From contig NC_134397.1 in assembly GCF_050003625.1 (NCBI RefSeq), forward strand, positions 97,138,162-97,202,161: a DNA stretch of 64,000 nucleotides, read 5' to 3'. Within the stretch, counting starts at the first letter, position 1, and the number at the start of each line of letters is the position of its first letter. Below, one piece after another: positions 54,849 through 64,000 of the stretch. A program made the translations under genes and the position numbers. The DNA comes from Haematobia irritans (Eukaryota > Arthropoda > Insecta > Diptera > Muscidae). The notes below the pieces were generated by a model. The model had not been told where the DNA came from. It worked only from the letters and a program-made list of their open reading frames with translations, and made no database searches.

Positions 54849-57752
54849 TTAATTTTGTCCATCAACAGGTAGTAGTACGAGTTTGACAACGGGCCTTGTA
54901 ATAGTACAATTTCCAACCCTGATGTCAACAACTCGCACTTTGTTGTCGGGGCCTAAGTAGATATTTTCGATTCTACCTACTTTCCACTCTGGTGGAGGCA
55001 AATTCTCTTTCCTGATTACTACCAGGTCACCAACGCCAAAATCTCTTTGAGGAAATTTCCACTTATTTCGCTTATGGAGTTCAACGAGATATTCCTCTTT
55101 CCACCTTTTGGCGAAAGAGTGAGAAAGGACCTTAAGTTTCTGCCATCTATTCACATAACTTAACGACTCAATTGCCGTGTCGGGCTCCGGTGGGGAGAGA
55201 AGGGCAGAACCTATAAGGAAGTGTCCTGGGGTCAAAGGCGCCAAATCGTCTGGATTATCGCTCATAGGACTTAGGGGCCTAGAATTAAGGCATGTCTCGA
55301 TTCTAGCTAGCATTGTGCTGAACTCCTCAAAAGTAAACTTCTGAGAGTGAGACACTTTCTTAAGATGAGTCTTGAAACTCTTAACTCCTGCCTCCCAAAG
55401 ACCACCCATATGTGGCGCACCAGCGAAATAAGATTTTGCTTCACATCAGCGAGAAATCGGGCTTGGTCTCTACCAAGAACATTAGAAGCTCCTACAAAAG
55501 ATGTCCCATTATCCGAAAACATCTTACAAGGACAACCTCTTCGGGAAAAAAACCGGGTGAACGCAGCAATAAAACAATCAGTCGACATATCATTTGTCGC
55601 TTCCAAATGAATTGCCTTAGTCGCAAAGCAGACAAACACAAGCACATATCCCTTAGTGATACGGCAACCTCTACCAATGTAGGTCTTAATATCAAAGTGG
55701 CCTGCAAAATCGACTCCAGTGCATGTAAACGGGCGAGACAATGTAGTTCTCTCAGGGGGAAGAGCGGCCATAATTTGGTCGACAGTTTTCTTCCGAAACA
55801 ATACGCATGCACGGCAATTATGGATGATTGTTCTGGCGAGATTCTTCAGTCTGGGAACCCAAAATTCTAATCTCATCAATCTCAACATTAATGAATTTTC
55901 ACCATGTACCGTATTCTTGTGAATATACTCCAGGTACAATCTGGTAAACCGGGCATCATAGGGTAGAATTTTGGGGAATCTCACGTCATAGCTGAGAGTA
56001 GGGGAATGCGTAAGTCTACCATTCATGTTCTCCAGCGCCATATATTCAGGAAAATGTCGACGCTGGCAGAGGACAACAAGACGACTTTTCACAAAGTTGA
56101 TCTCACCCTGTTCCAAGTTGAAGGATGAATGCGTCTGTGTCGATTTAAACTTCGGGTGTATTCGATGAAAGAATCTGAATACATATGACAAAACTCTCAA
56201 GGCTCTGGATAAATCAGAGAAGCGGGCCAAAATATCCTCAGGAGGGGATAATTGGTTCAAATTGACTTGAATCGGTTTAGTCTCAAGATTCGTCATGATT
56301 CTAATCGTAGATTTTGGCCATTCGGAGCGAGGGCGACATAACCAAGCTGGACCTTTCCATCATAGGTTATTCGTTAGAAGATCGCGCGCTGAAGAACCTC
56401 TCGAGGCTATATCAGCGGGGTTATCGTGTGATAAAACATGATGCCAATTATTAGTACCGATCTTAGTAGAGATGTTAGCTACTCGATTAGCAACAAACGT
56501 AGGCCAGTGGCTTCTGAAGCCACGACAAAACTATTGTCGAATCAGTCCAATACAATGTCTCAATTTCTGGGAGACTCAGCTCGGAGCGTATAGTCTCAAC
56601 CATATCAGCCAATAGAGTTGCACCGCAGAGCTCTAAACGGGGCAAGGATTCAACCTTGATTGGCGCTACCTTAGTTCGTGCTGCGAGTAGATGCGTGACA
56701 TAATCACCAGGGGCGTTTTCAATTCGGACGTATAGTGAAGCCGCATATGCTTTCTCAGAAGCATCACAAAATGCATGAAGCTTAACTTCATGGTCTGGGC
56801 TGAAACCAACCCATCGGGGGATCTCTATCCGTTCGATTTCACTATAGTTGTCCAAAAACGCAAACCATCTATTCAGAGTCATGGGTTTCAAACACTCGTC
56901 CCAATCTGTTTTGTCTTTCCAAATTTGTTGCATTTTAATCTTAGCAACTATAATCTTAGGGGCCAGCCAACCAGCTGGATCAAACAATTTAGCAATCTCA
57001 GACAAAACAGCTCGTTTGGTGACGCAAGATCTAGTAGGGGCTGAAACCAACTTGAAAAAGAAAACATCTTTTCCAGCGTTCCAACGTAAACCCAGAGTCT
57101 TGGCGGTACTTTCATTGGAAATATTCAAGAAGTCATTATCCAATAAATATCCGGGGGGTAAATCTAGCAAAAGACCCTGCACATTAGAAGTCCATTTTCG
57201 TAGATTAAACCCAGCAGAACCTAGAACTTCTATAAGTTCATCACGGCTCTTCATGGCATCATCTAAACTGTGGGCTCCTGCCAAAATGTCATCGACATAC
57301 ATCTGCGAACGTATTATCTCTGCAGCAGTCGGGAACTCACCCTCAACGTCATCAGCCAGTTTAAGTAGGGTCCGAATAGCTAAATATGGGGCAGAGTTCA
57401 CACCAAATGTGACCGTGTTCAATTCGAAATCTCGAATCACATCATCAGGGGCTAAACGGAAAACAATTCGCTGATATGACGCTTGATCGGGGTGAATCAG
57501 AATTTGTCTATACATCTTCTCGATGTCAGCATTGAAGACAAATCTAAATAATCTCCATCGGAGAATCAAAACAATTAGATTTGCTTGTAGAACGGGTCCA
57601 GTATACAATACGTTATTAAGACTAACGCCATTAGAAGTGGGACTGGAAGCATTAAACACCACACGTAATTTAGTGGTGGCACTGTCAGGCTTGAAAACAG
57701 CGTTATGGGGTAAATAATACACGGAATTAGAAGAATTTACCTTATTCCCCAA
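54849..57752 (-). pseudogene. BEL/Pao pol: RT, RNase H, integrase, C-terminal domain
   Basis: The 57752-56487 frame has RT (LPHNAVFKPDSATTKLRVVF, FNADIEKMYRQILIHPDQAS, catalytic MYVDDILAGA) and RNase H (LHAFCDASEKAYAASLYV, LELCGATLLADMV, YWTDSTIVLSWL). A shift at about 56500 leads to NWHHVLSHDNPADIASRG. The 56296-55307 frame has the integrase zinc region and core (YIHKNTVHGENSLMLRLMRL, CRACVLFRKK, CTGVDFAGHF, FSDNGTSFVGA). After another shift, PHMGGLWEAGVKSF, LTPGHFLIGSAL and VVIRKENLPPPEWKVGRI end at 54849. At least three frameshifts and one stop (near 56350). Confidence 0.92.
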
Positions 57753-59160
57753 TCATGGTCATATGTCCCAAATCAGCGTACTCTTGTAGCACCCTGTCAT
57801 ACTGAATCTTCAGCTCGGGATTTCTCATTAACCGCGACTCATTTCGATTAAATTGAGAAATGGCATTATTTCGGGACAAACCAAGTTGCAAATCTTTGGG
57901 GTATTCACGCTTAAAAGGCAGTGAAACAACATACCGACCATTATCATTACGATAAGTCGTTCGTAGGTATAATTCCTCACACCATCTATCCTCTTCTGAC
58001 ATAGTGCAGATCGGTACATCTTCGATTTCCCAAAACCTAGCAAGATGATCATTCAACTCCATGTGGTTATAAAATGATACCACCGACTGTAGGGGCTTGG
58101 TTTGGGTGACTTTGCCAGTCACGATCCAACCTAAAACTGATTTCTGGGCAATAAGATCACCATTAGGGTGCTTATGAACATCAGTATGCATTATCCGAGA
58201 ATATATGTCACCACCTAGTAAAAGGTCCATATGAGAACATTTTAGATCACACATTGTGATCTCCGGCAGGTTTACATCTAATAGTTGTGACAATGAATAA
58301 GTTGGCAAACGACCAGTCAATTTGTCAACAACATACGCATCTGTCGACAGCTCAAAAGTTGGGTCAATAGGGGAGCACAGTGAGATCCTACAAACATTAG
58401 TAGACTTCGCCGATATCGTGCCGTTTAGGCCAACAATATTCGCAGAAGTAACTGGGAATATCGACAAATCAAGTTTCTTTTGCAACTTTCGGGAAATGAA
58501 AGTTGCTTGCGAGGCAGGATCGATCAATGCTCTAGCCGAGCACTTTACGCCATGACAACACAATTCTACCACAGTAGTTCCCAAAATAACTGTAGAAAAC
58601 TGTGATAATTCCATAGCAGTTGCAAAAGTTTGCAACGAACGGGCAGCCTCTGATGTAAAAGGAACATCGTCAGAAGCTGATCGGGCTGGATTTCCCATAT
58701 CGCGGATCATTCCAGGTCGTGAGCCCCAATCTCGACTTACTTGTGTTGAAGATTCCCTTCTATGCAAGTGAGAATGATGTCTTTGTTTGCAGAAGAAACA
58801 TATATTTGAGCTCTTACAATTGCTAAAAGTGTGCGACGAAGCCAGACAATTCGTGCAACATTTGAGTCGCTTGACGGTTTCCAACCGATTGTTAACCGAC
58901 ATTTGAAGAAATTCTTCGCATAATCGTAGGGGATACGATTCGGAACAAAGAGGACATTTCTGCTGAGGATTAGATGGTATAGTAGTAGAGAAGCTCTTAA
59001 AACTTCTGTTACCATTATTATTAGTAGTTGACTTTCTCTTTGGGCTAGTAGGTTTTTTGACATAACTCGGACCAGTAGATGTTGAAATATTATGAGCGCC
59101 TTTAATGTCAAAGACGGAGTCAATGGTCTGATACCGAGCAGTCAAAAACGTATCCATTGA
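57742..59160 (-). pseudogene. BEL/Pao gag C-terminus and protease
   Basis: From MDTFLTARYQTIDSVFD (59158) it reads through the gag zinc cluster (CPLCSESYPLRLCEEF, CTNCLASSHTFSNC, CFFCKQRHHSHLH) to the BEL-type aspartic protease region (VKCSARALIDPASQATFISR with the D-P-A-S active-site variant, ICSVSLCS-like strands, MDLLLGGDIY, VLGWIVTGKV). It ends at a one-base G insertion near 57745 that shifts it out of the RT frame. The first ~65 codons upstream are not gag-like. Confidence 0.88.
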
Positions 59161-59371
59161 AAAAATACGTATGTGAAAAATACGTGTAAAAGAAATAATA
59201 TTGTAAAAATAAATAAAGTTCGAATTCTTGATACAGTGAACAATTTTGATACCAATTGGCCTATTATAATAATGCGAATTATCACCAGAGGGGTTAGCAA
59301 CCACAAGATTAGTTTCTTGGGTATGTTGGCGAAACCCATCCAGAACAAACAACAACTTATCCGTTGTTTCT

Positions 59372-61635
59372 CACGCAGTAAGAGCTTGCAGGTAGCCAGA
59401 GGCATACCAACAGATTCTAGTTCTCCTGGAATATGTAAGGTAGTTCCTAGCCTTGCTAGCTCATCTGCTTCGCAGTTCCCCGTTATGTTCCTATGGCCAG
59501 GCACCCATATTAGGTGAATATTGTGCTGCTCAGCAATCTCATTGAGAGATTTGCGGCAGTCGATGGCCGTTTTCGAGTTGAGGAACACAGAGTCCAAGGA
59601 TTTTATTGCAGGTTGACTGTCTGAGTATATATTAATGCCAATATTCCTTGGAGCATTACTTCTCAGCCAATTCACCACTTCTCTTATTGCTAATATTTCA
59701 GCCTGAAAAACACTACAGTGATTGAGTAATATTTTCGCTATTCGAATTTCCAGATCTTTAGAATATACTCCGAACCCCACTTGTCCATTCAATTTGGAGC
59801 CATTAGTACAGAAATCTATATATCTTTTATTCCCCTGGGTCTGTGTACACCACGCCTCACTGTTGGGAATTAGAGTTTCAAACTTTTTGTCGAAAAGTGG
59901 ACTCGCCCAAGTGTAATCCACTACGTTAGGCATATCTGGCATTATTTTGAGGACCGAACACATTTTTTCAGACCACAGCGATAGCTCGCGCAACCGCACA
60001 GCCGTTGTTGCAGCTGACTGTTTGGCCAAAATGTCTAAAGGCAGCATGACATTATTCCTGTCTTACTAAATGCGCCTGAGATATATATGCTCGCCATACG
60101 CTGAACTTTATCTAAACACGTCGGTTTCTGAAGTGCCGGCCACCAGATTACAACACTATATAGCATTATAGGTCTAGCCACTGCCGTGTATAGCCAATGC
60201 AAAATGTTTGGTTTTAGTCCCCACTTTTTCCCTATTGCCTTTTTGCACGAGTACAAAGCTACCGTGGCTTTTCTCGCTCTTTCTTCAATATTAAGCCTTA
60301 AATTCAGCTTCCTGTCCAAAATAACGCCAAGGGATGGGAATTTTCCCCTGACTGCTAGAGCCACATCATCTGCGTATGCCACCACTTTTATCCTTTCTTT
60401 TTCTAGGGAAACCAGAAGGTTGTTTATAGCAATATTCCAAAGAAGAGGTGATAGAACTCCTCCTTGGAGAGTGCCTCTGTTCACATACCTTTGCATGTTT
60501 GCTTGTCCTAGTGTGGCTAAAATACGTCTCCTCATTAGCAGTTCGTCTAACAGCCTAAGTATACCTGGATCAACATTCAGAGTTGTCAGTCCATTTAATA
60601 TCGAGCTCGGATGGACATTATTGAACGCCCCTTCGATATCTAGAAACGCCACGATTGTGTATTCTTTGACAAATAGCGAGCTTTCAATAAAGCTGACTAG
60701 TTCATGCAATGCGGTCTCAGTAGACCTGCCCTTCGAGTATGCATGCTGTCGTTTCGAGAGCAAACTTGAATCCACGCTAGTTCTAAGATACATGTCGATC
60801 ATCCTCTCCAGGGTCTTAAGTAGGAATGAGGATAAGCTGATTGGTCGGAAATCCTTCGCACTCGAGTGAGAGGCTTTTCCCGCTTTAGGTATGAAGACGA
60901 CTTTTGTATCTCTCCACTTTTCTAAAATATATGCTAAGTTTACACATCGTTTATATATCACCGTCAACCGGGGGATAATTCTTTCAGCCACTGCTTGTAA
61001 TTCCGCCGGAGTAATTCCATCAGGTCCGGGGGATTTGAATGGTCCAAAGCTATTTAAAGCCAATTTTATTCTAGATTCCGATACAATTTCCTCGATAGGA
61101 AACGACCGCTGAGCCACTGTGGCACCGCCAGAACCTGGTTCAACCGTCCGATTTCCAGGAAAATGTGTGTCCAATAGTACCTCCAGCATCTCCTCACCGG
61201 ACGTTGTCCAATTGCCCTCCGATGTTTTAATGAAACCTGGAGCGGAGTTGGTGGATGCTAGAACCTTCCGTAGTCTGGAAACCTCTGACGTATTCTCAAT
61301 ACTGCTACAGTAATCATCCCAAGAGTTTTGTTGAGACCTTCTCAGTTCTCGTTTATATGCTCTCAGACTTATCTTGTAAGTGTCCCAATCCTCCGGAGCT
61401 CTTGTGGACTTTGCTTTTTTAAAGAGATTCCTGCAGGATTTCCTCATATTACTTAACTCCGTAGTCCACCATGGCGGCCGATTTTTTCCCCTTGGCTTTC
61501 CTCTAGGGCAAGCAGCTTTCAGTGACATGTTGAAGGCCTTAGCAATCCGCTGCACTTCGTGTTCGATATCATGCACAGTGCTCATATTTGTCTCTGGCAT
61601 TTCCGGTTTCATCAAATTGAACGATTCCCTATACC
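59372..61635 (-). pseudogene. LINE-A ORF2 copy: RT and RNase H
   Basis: Collinear and highly similar to the 4116-7706 ORF2 from YRESFNLMKPE to CKLLLREK. Motifs kept: PGPDGITPAELQ, FRPISLSSFLLKTLERM, FLDIEGAFNNV, GTLQGGVLSPLLWN (P to L change), AYADDVALAVRGKF. An in-frame deletion of about 58 codons follows (FPS joined to LGVILDRK). A small deletion near 60040 shifts to MLPLDILAKQSAATTAVRL and RNase H (IDFCTNGSKLNGQVGFG, YSDSQPAIKSLDS, CEADELARLG). The 3' end is lost at the BEL junction. Confidence 0.92.
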
Positions 61636-63324
61636 TTATAACGTGGTTTTGTCGTAGGCTGAGATAGACCAGTAGTTGTCCAGGATTACCTTTAAGGACC
61701 CACAAACCTTAAAATTAAAACACACGATTTATGCCTTAATAGGTTGAACAGTACAGGTTTAATTGATGGTTATTTTATCGTATATACGTACAATAATAAT
61801 TCGTTTTATAAGCTTGGAATTCAGGGATGTTGTAGATATTCGTTGCTGAGGCTCACTGTTTATTTGACGACCGTGAAGACGAGCTAGGTTCGTTGATTTG
61901 GGTTTTATTGTTGTCGATTCGTTTAAAGGTTGTCGTCCACCGTTCGGAGATTCGGGCTTTTTGTTAACGATATGTTCGGTTGTCGTTAACGATCCACTGA
62001 ATCGGCGTTCGTGGACGATGCTTCGGTATTTGGTAAGTCGGGATTGTCGTAGATGATTCGGCGTCGTTGACTAGTCGGTTGTTGATTAGGTTTTTGTGGT
62101 TCGTGGTTGTCGTTGGTTCGGGTATCGTGGTTGACGATTCGTTAATTCGAGTCTGTCGTTAACGATCCATTGACACAGCGTTCGGTAGTTAAGGATTGTC
62201 TTTGACGATTCGTTGTCGTTGACTGTTCGGTTGATAAGTCGGTTCGGAGATGCAGGCTTGTCTTCAACGATTTGTTTCGGTAGTTCAGGTTTGTCGTTGA
62301 GTATTCGTGCTTGATTGTTGATTTGGTAACTCAGGGTTGTCGGCAATTCGGGGTTGTTGTTGACGATGTCTTGATAGGGTGGTCGTTGATAGGTTGATTT
62401 CGTGATCGTTGCTTTCTTGATGATGAGATGCTGGTGGTTCGTTGATTGTTGTTCGTTGATTGTAGTTCGTCGATCCGGCGTTCGTTGGCTGCTCGGTGAT
62501 TCTTTGAAGCTTCGTTGTTCGGTTAGTAAACTAATACTAAGGGAAGATACACGAATGTAGAATTGAGCGGAAGCAAGCGAATGCTGAAGCAAGCTAATTG
62601 CCGAAAAAATTAGTGCGGAAGCAAGCTAATTGTATAAGCAATTAGTGCGGAAGCAAGCTAATTGCCGAAACAATTAGTGCGGAAGCAAGCTAAAAGCCGA
62701 AGCAATTAGTGCGGAAGCAAGCTAATTGCCGAAACTATTAGTGCGGAAGCAAGCTAAAAGTCGAAGCAATTAGTGCGGAAGCAAGCGAATGCGGAAGCAA
62801 GCTAACTGCCGAAACAATTAGTGCGGAAGCAAGCTAAAAGCCGAAGCAATTAGTGCGGAAGCAAGCTAATTGCCGAAACAATTAGTGCGGAAGCATGCTA
62901 AAAGCCGAAGCAATTAGTGCGGAAGCAAGCGAATGCGTAAGGGGGTGAACTCCTTTTGATTAGACGGATCTATGCCAATTGACTTGTCCGTCTGTTGGAA
63001 TTCTGCCTACTCACTAAAAAGGCTGCCCATATAAGTGGGGGTCACAATGAAGTGAATGAGAATTATCTCCATAGCGACCAAAAAAATAATAAAAAATATT
63101 GTAGTCAGAAGCCATGTTACCATGTAACTGGCATCACTCGGTAGTGAAAACATAATCGGCATTGAGTGATAATGGGCTATAGTGGTAGGCACAGTGGCTC
63201 ACAGCAAGTATATGTAGAGGTGTAAAACGATTATAAGTAATGGTATGAAAAATGCGTATTTTTTTAATATCATGTGGTAGTGGGAGATAGTATGTACGGG
63301 CGAAATATATTTCGAACCGTTACA
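61636..63324 (-). mobile_element. 1.69 kb minisatellite-bearing element splitting LINE-A (possible solo LTR)
   Basis: The insertion lies between DWNR and YRESF of LINE-A, flanked by ACC (61633-61635, 63325-63327). Its ends TTATAACG and CGTTACA are short inverted repeats; read on the minus strand it runs TGTAACGG to CGTTATAA. The + strand has a G/T-rich TCGTTGACGATTCG stretch (61900-62540), then the minisatellite, then a ~380-base unique tail. The 62086-62592 frame is a low-complexity artefact. A long solo LTR is my preferred reading. Confidence 0.6.
62565..62940 (+). repeat. 32-bp minisatellite, about 11 units
   Basis: Units of GCGGAAGCAAGCTAATTGCC plus GAAACAATTAGT alternate with a variant GCGGAAGCAAGCTAAAAGCC plus GAAGCAATTAGT. 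Units are mostly exact, so the array is young. Confidence 0.92.
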
Positions 63325-63327
63325 ACC

Positions 63328-64000
63328 TATTCCAATCAGCTTTCCTAACATTTGGCGGAAATATGGTCTTTGAAGTACGAACAGCCAATCTGAAACTGGT
63401 GTAGCGATGATCTGAGAAGCTATGTTCCCTCAAAACTTGCCACTCAGATATCTTATCATTCAGTTCCGGAGAGGTCAACGTGACCTCCAAAACCTCTTGT
63501 CTGTTCCTGGTGACGAAGGTTGGTGCATCTCCCTTATTGAAAACTACCAGGTTAGTACGCAAAATAAACTCTATTAGCGACTCTCCCCTTGCATTAGTAT
63601 CACTACTTCCCCAAATACTATGATGTGCATTTGCATCGCATCCCATAATGAGTTTTGTCTTTGTTTTTAGTGACTCCTCAACTAAGGTCTTAACGACACA
63701 GGGTGGCATCTCCCTATCATGTCCCATGTAGACCGAAGATACCCAATATTTGCATGTGGATATCTCTAGACTGGCTACGACAGTGTCTGTATTGCTCAAT
63801 GAAGGAAGCAGAAACAAGTTTAGTTCGTTTTTAGCAATTATACATGCTCGATTTATATCGTTACCGGTATTATGCAAAAGTTTGAAACCCGGAGTGCTTA
63901 ATTCACAGATCTTGTTCTTATATATGTATGGTTCTTGAATAAGAACTATATATATGTCTACTTTCATCAGGAGAACTTTTAAGGCAGCACAAGCGGCCTT
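63328..64000 (-). pseudogene. LINE-A ORF2 copy: endonuclease part, running off the window
   Basis: The minus strand reads VLLMKVDIYIVLIQEPYIYK, NTDTVVASLEISTCKYWVSS, MGCDANAHHSIWGSSDTNA and HSFSDHRYTSFRLAV, up to FPPNVRKADWNR. There the 1.69 kb insertion interrupts; the reading resumes at 61635. Active-site motifs are intact in this part. Marked broken because of the insertion and the downstream damage. Confidence 0.92.

Larger units (their letters stand above)
53774..59369 (-). mobile_element. BEL/Pao-type LTR retrotransposon with an extra 3' ORF, 5' truncated
   Basis: Minus-strand order: gag C-terminal zinc cluster, protease, RT, RNase H, integrase, C-terminal pol domain (stop at 54849), an extra zinc-knuckle ORF, polypurine tract, 3' LTR. 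The 5' LTR and most of gag are absent where it meets LINE-A at about 59370. Damaged by several frameshifts. Confidence 0.82.

Noticed and set aside
62086..62592. 168-codon minus-strand frame rich in Asn, Thr, Pro and Arg
   Set aside because: It is encoded by the GTTGACGATT-like low-complexity block of the 1.69 kb element, with no domain or codon structure of a gene.
62565..62940. Regular 32-bp repeats suggestive of a CRISPR array
   Set aside because: Units are contiguous without unique spacers, and the genome is a fly's; it is a minisatellite. The same applies to 21290-22140.

Overview
The window looks like genomic DNA of a dipteran, most likely a calyptrate (muscid-type) fly. It is AT-rich and mobile-element-rich, with short fly-type introns in the one host gene. 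It carries a mariner with Himar1-like (irritans-type) ends and the 'TTTTCTATAGAAATAAAATTTTGACAAA' tandem repeat familiar from such genomes. Nothing bacterial, no CRISPR array and no bona fide tRNA or rRNA gene is present.

Host gene. The only convincing host coding sequence is a Tudor-domain protein on the + strand: exons at 43233-43375, 43440-44081 and 44141-44272, with a probable further exon at 44320-44404. A coiled-coil-like coding stretch at 1-161 ends in a good splice donor and is in matching phase. I read it as an upstream exon of the same gene, which would be a qin/RNF17-like piRNA-pathway factor with a ~43 kb first visible intron. The exon-1 link and the family name are inference.

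Region 162-43232 (intron or intergenic) is a transposon graveyard. 441-7844: mariner pieces, a Helitron-like end, a Himar1-type mariner, and a nearly intact non-LTR element (LINE-A; APE endonuclease, RT, RNase H) with a 12-bp target duplication. 8340-23640: a deeply nested insertion. A minisatellite-bearing element is split by a jockey-type LINE (LINE-B), itself split by two CAC...GTG elements. One of those is split by a SINE head and by LINE-C, whose two ORFs are separated by a single in-frame stop in a leaky context. 23827-32400: a LINE-A ORF1 fragment, dispersed repeats, a hAT-type MITE, SINE heads, a CACTG fold-back and a broken DDE-type transposase gene of a family I do not place. 32399-42109: mariner halves, AT-rich palindromic MITEs, a tRNA-derived SINE whose 3' tail is that of LINE-A, LINE 3' ends, and a copia element interrupted by a jockey-type LINE and a hAT MITE.

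Region 44405-64000 (downstream, or the next intron) holds palindromes, dispersed repeats, a deleted LINE, a third CAC...GTG element, and a minus-strand BEL/Pao retrotransposon. The BEL/Pao element has an unusual extra zinc-knuckle ORF between pol and its 300-bp LTR. It abuts a minus-strand LINE-A copy that is split by a 1.69 kb minisatellite-bearing element (possible solo LTR). The window ends inside that LINE-A endonuclease.

Relationships that tie the window together: LINE-A probably supplies the 3' recognition tail of the SINE; several non-autonomous families share CAC...GTG ends; and a gene of the transposon-silencing pathway appears to host much of this load.
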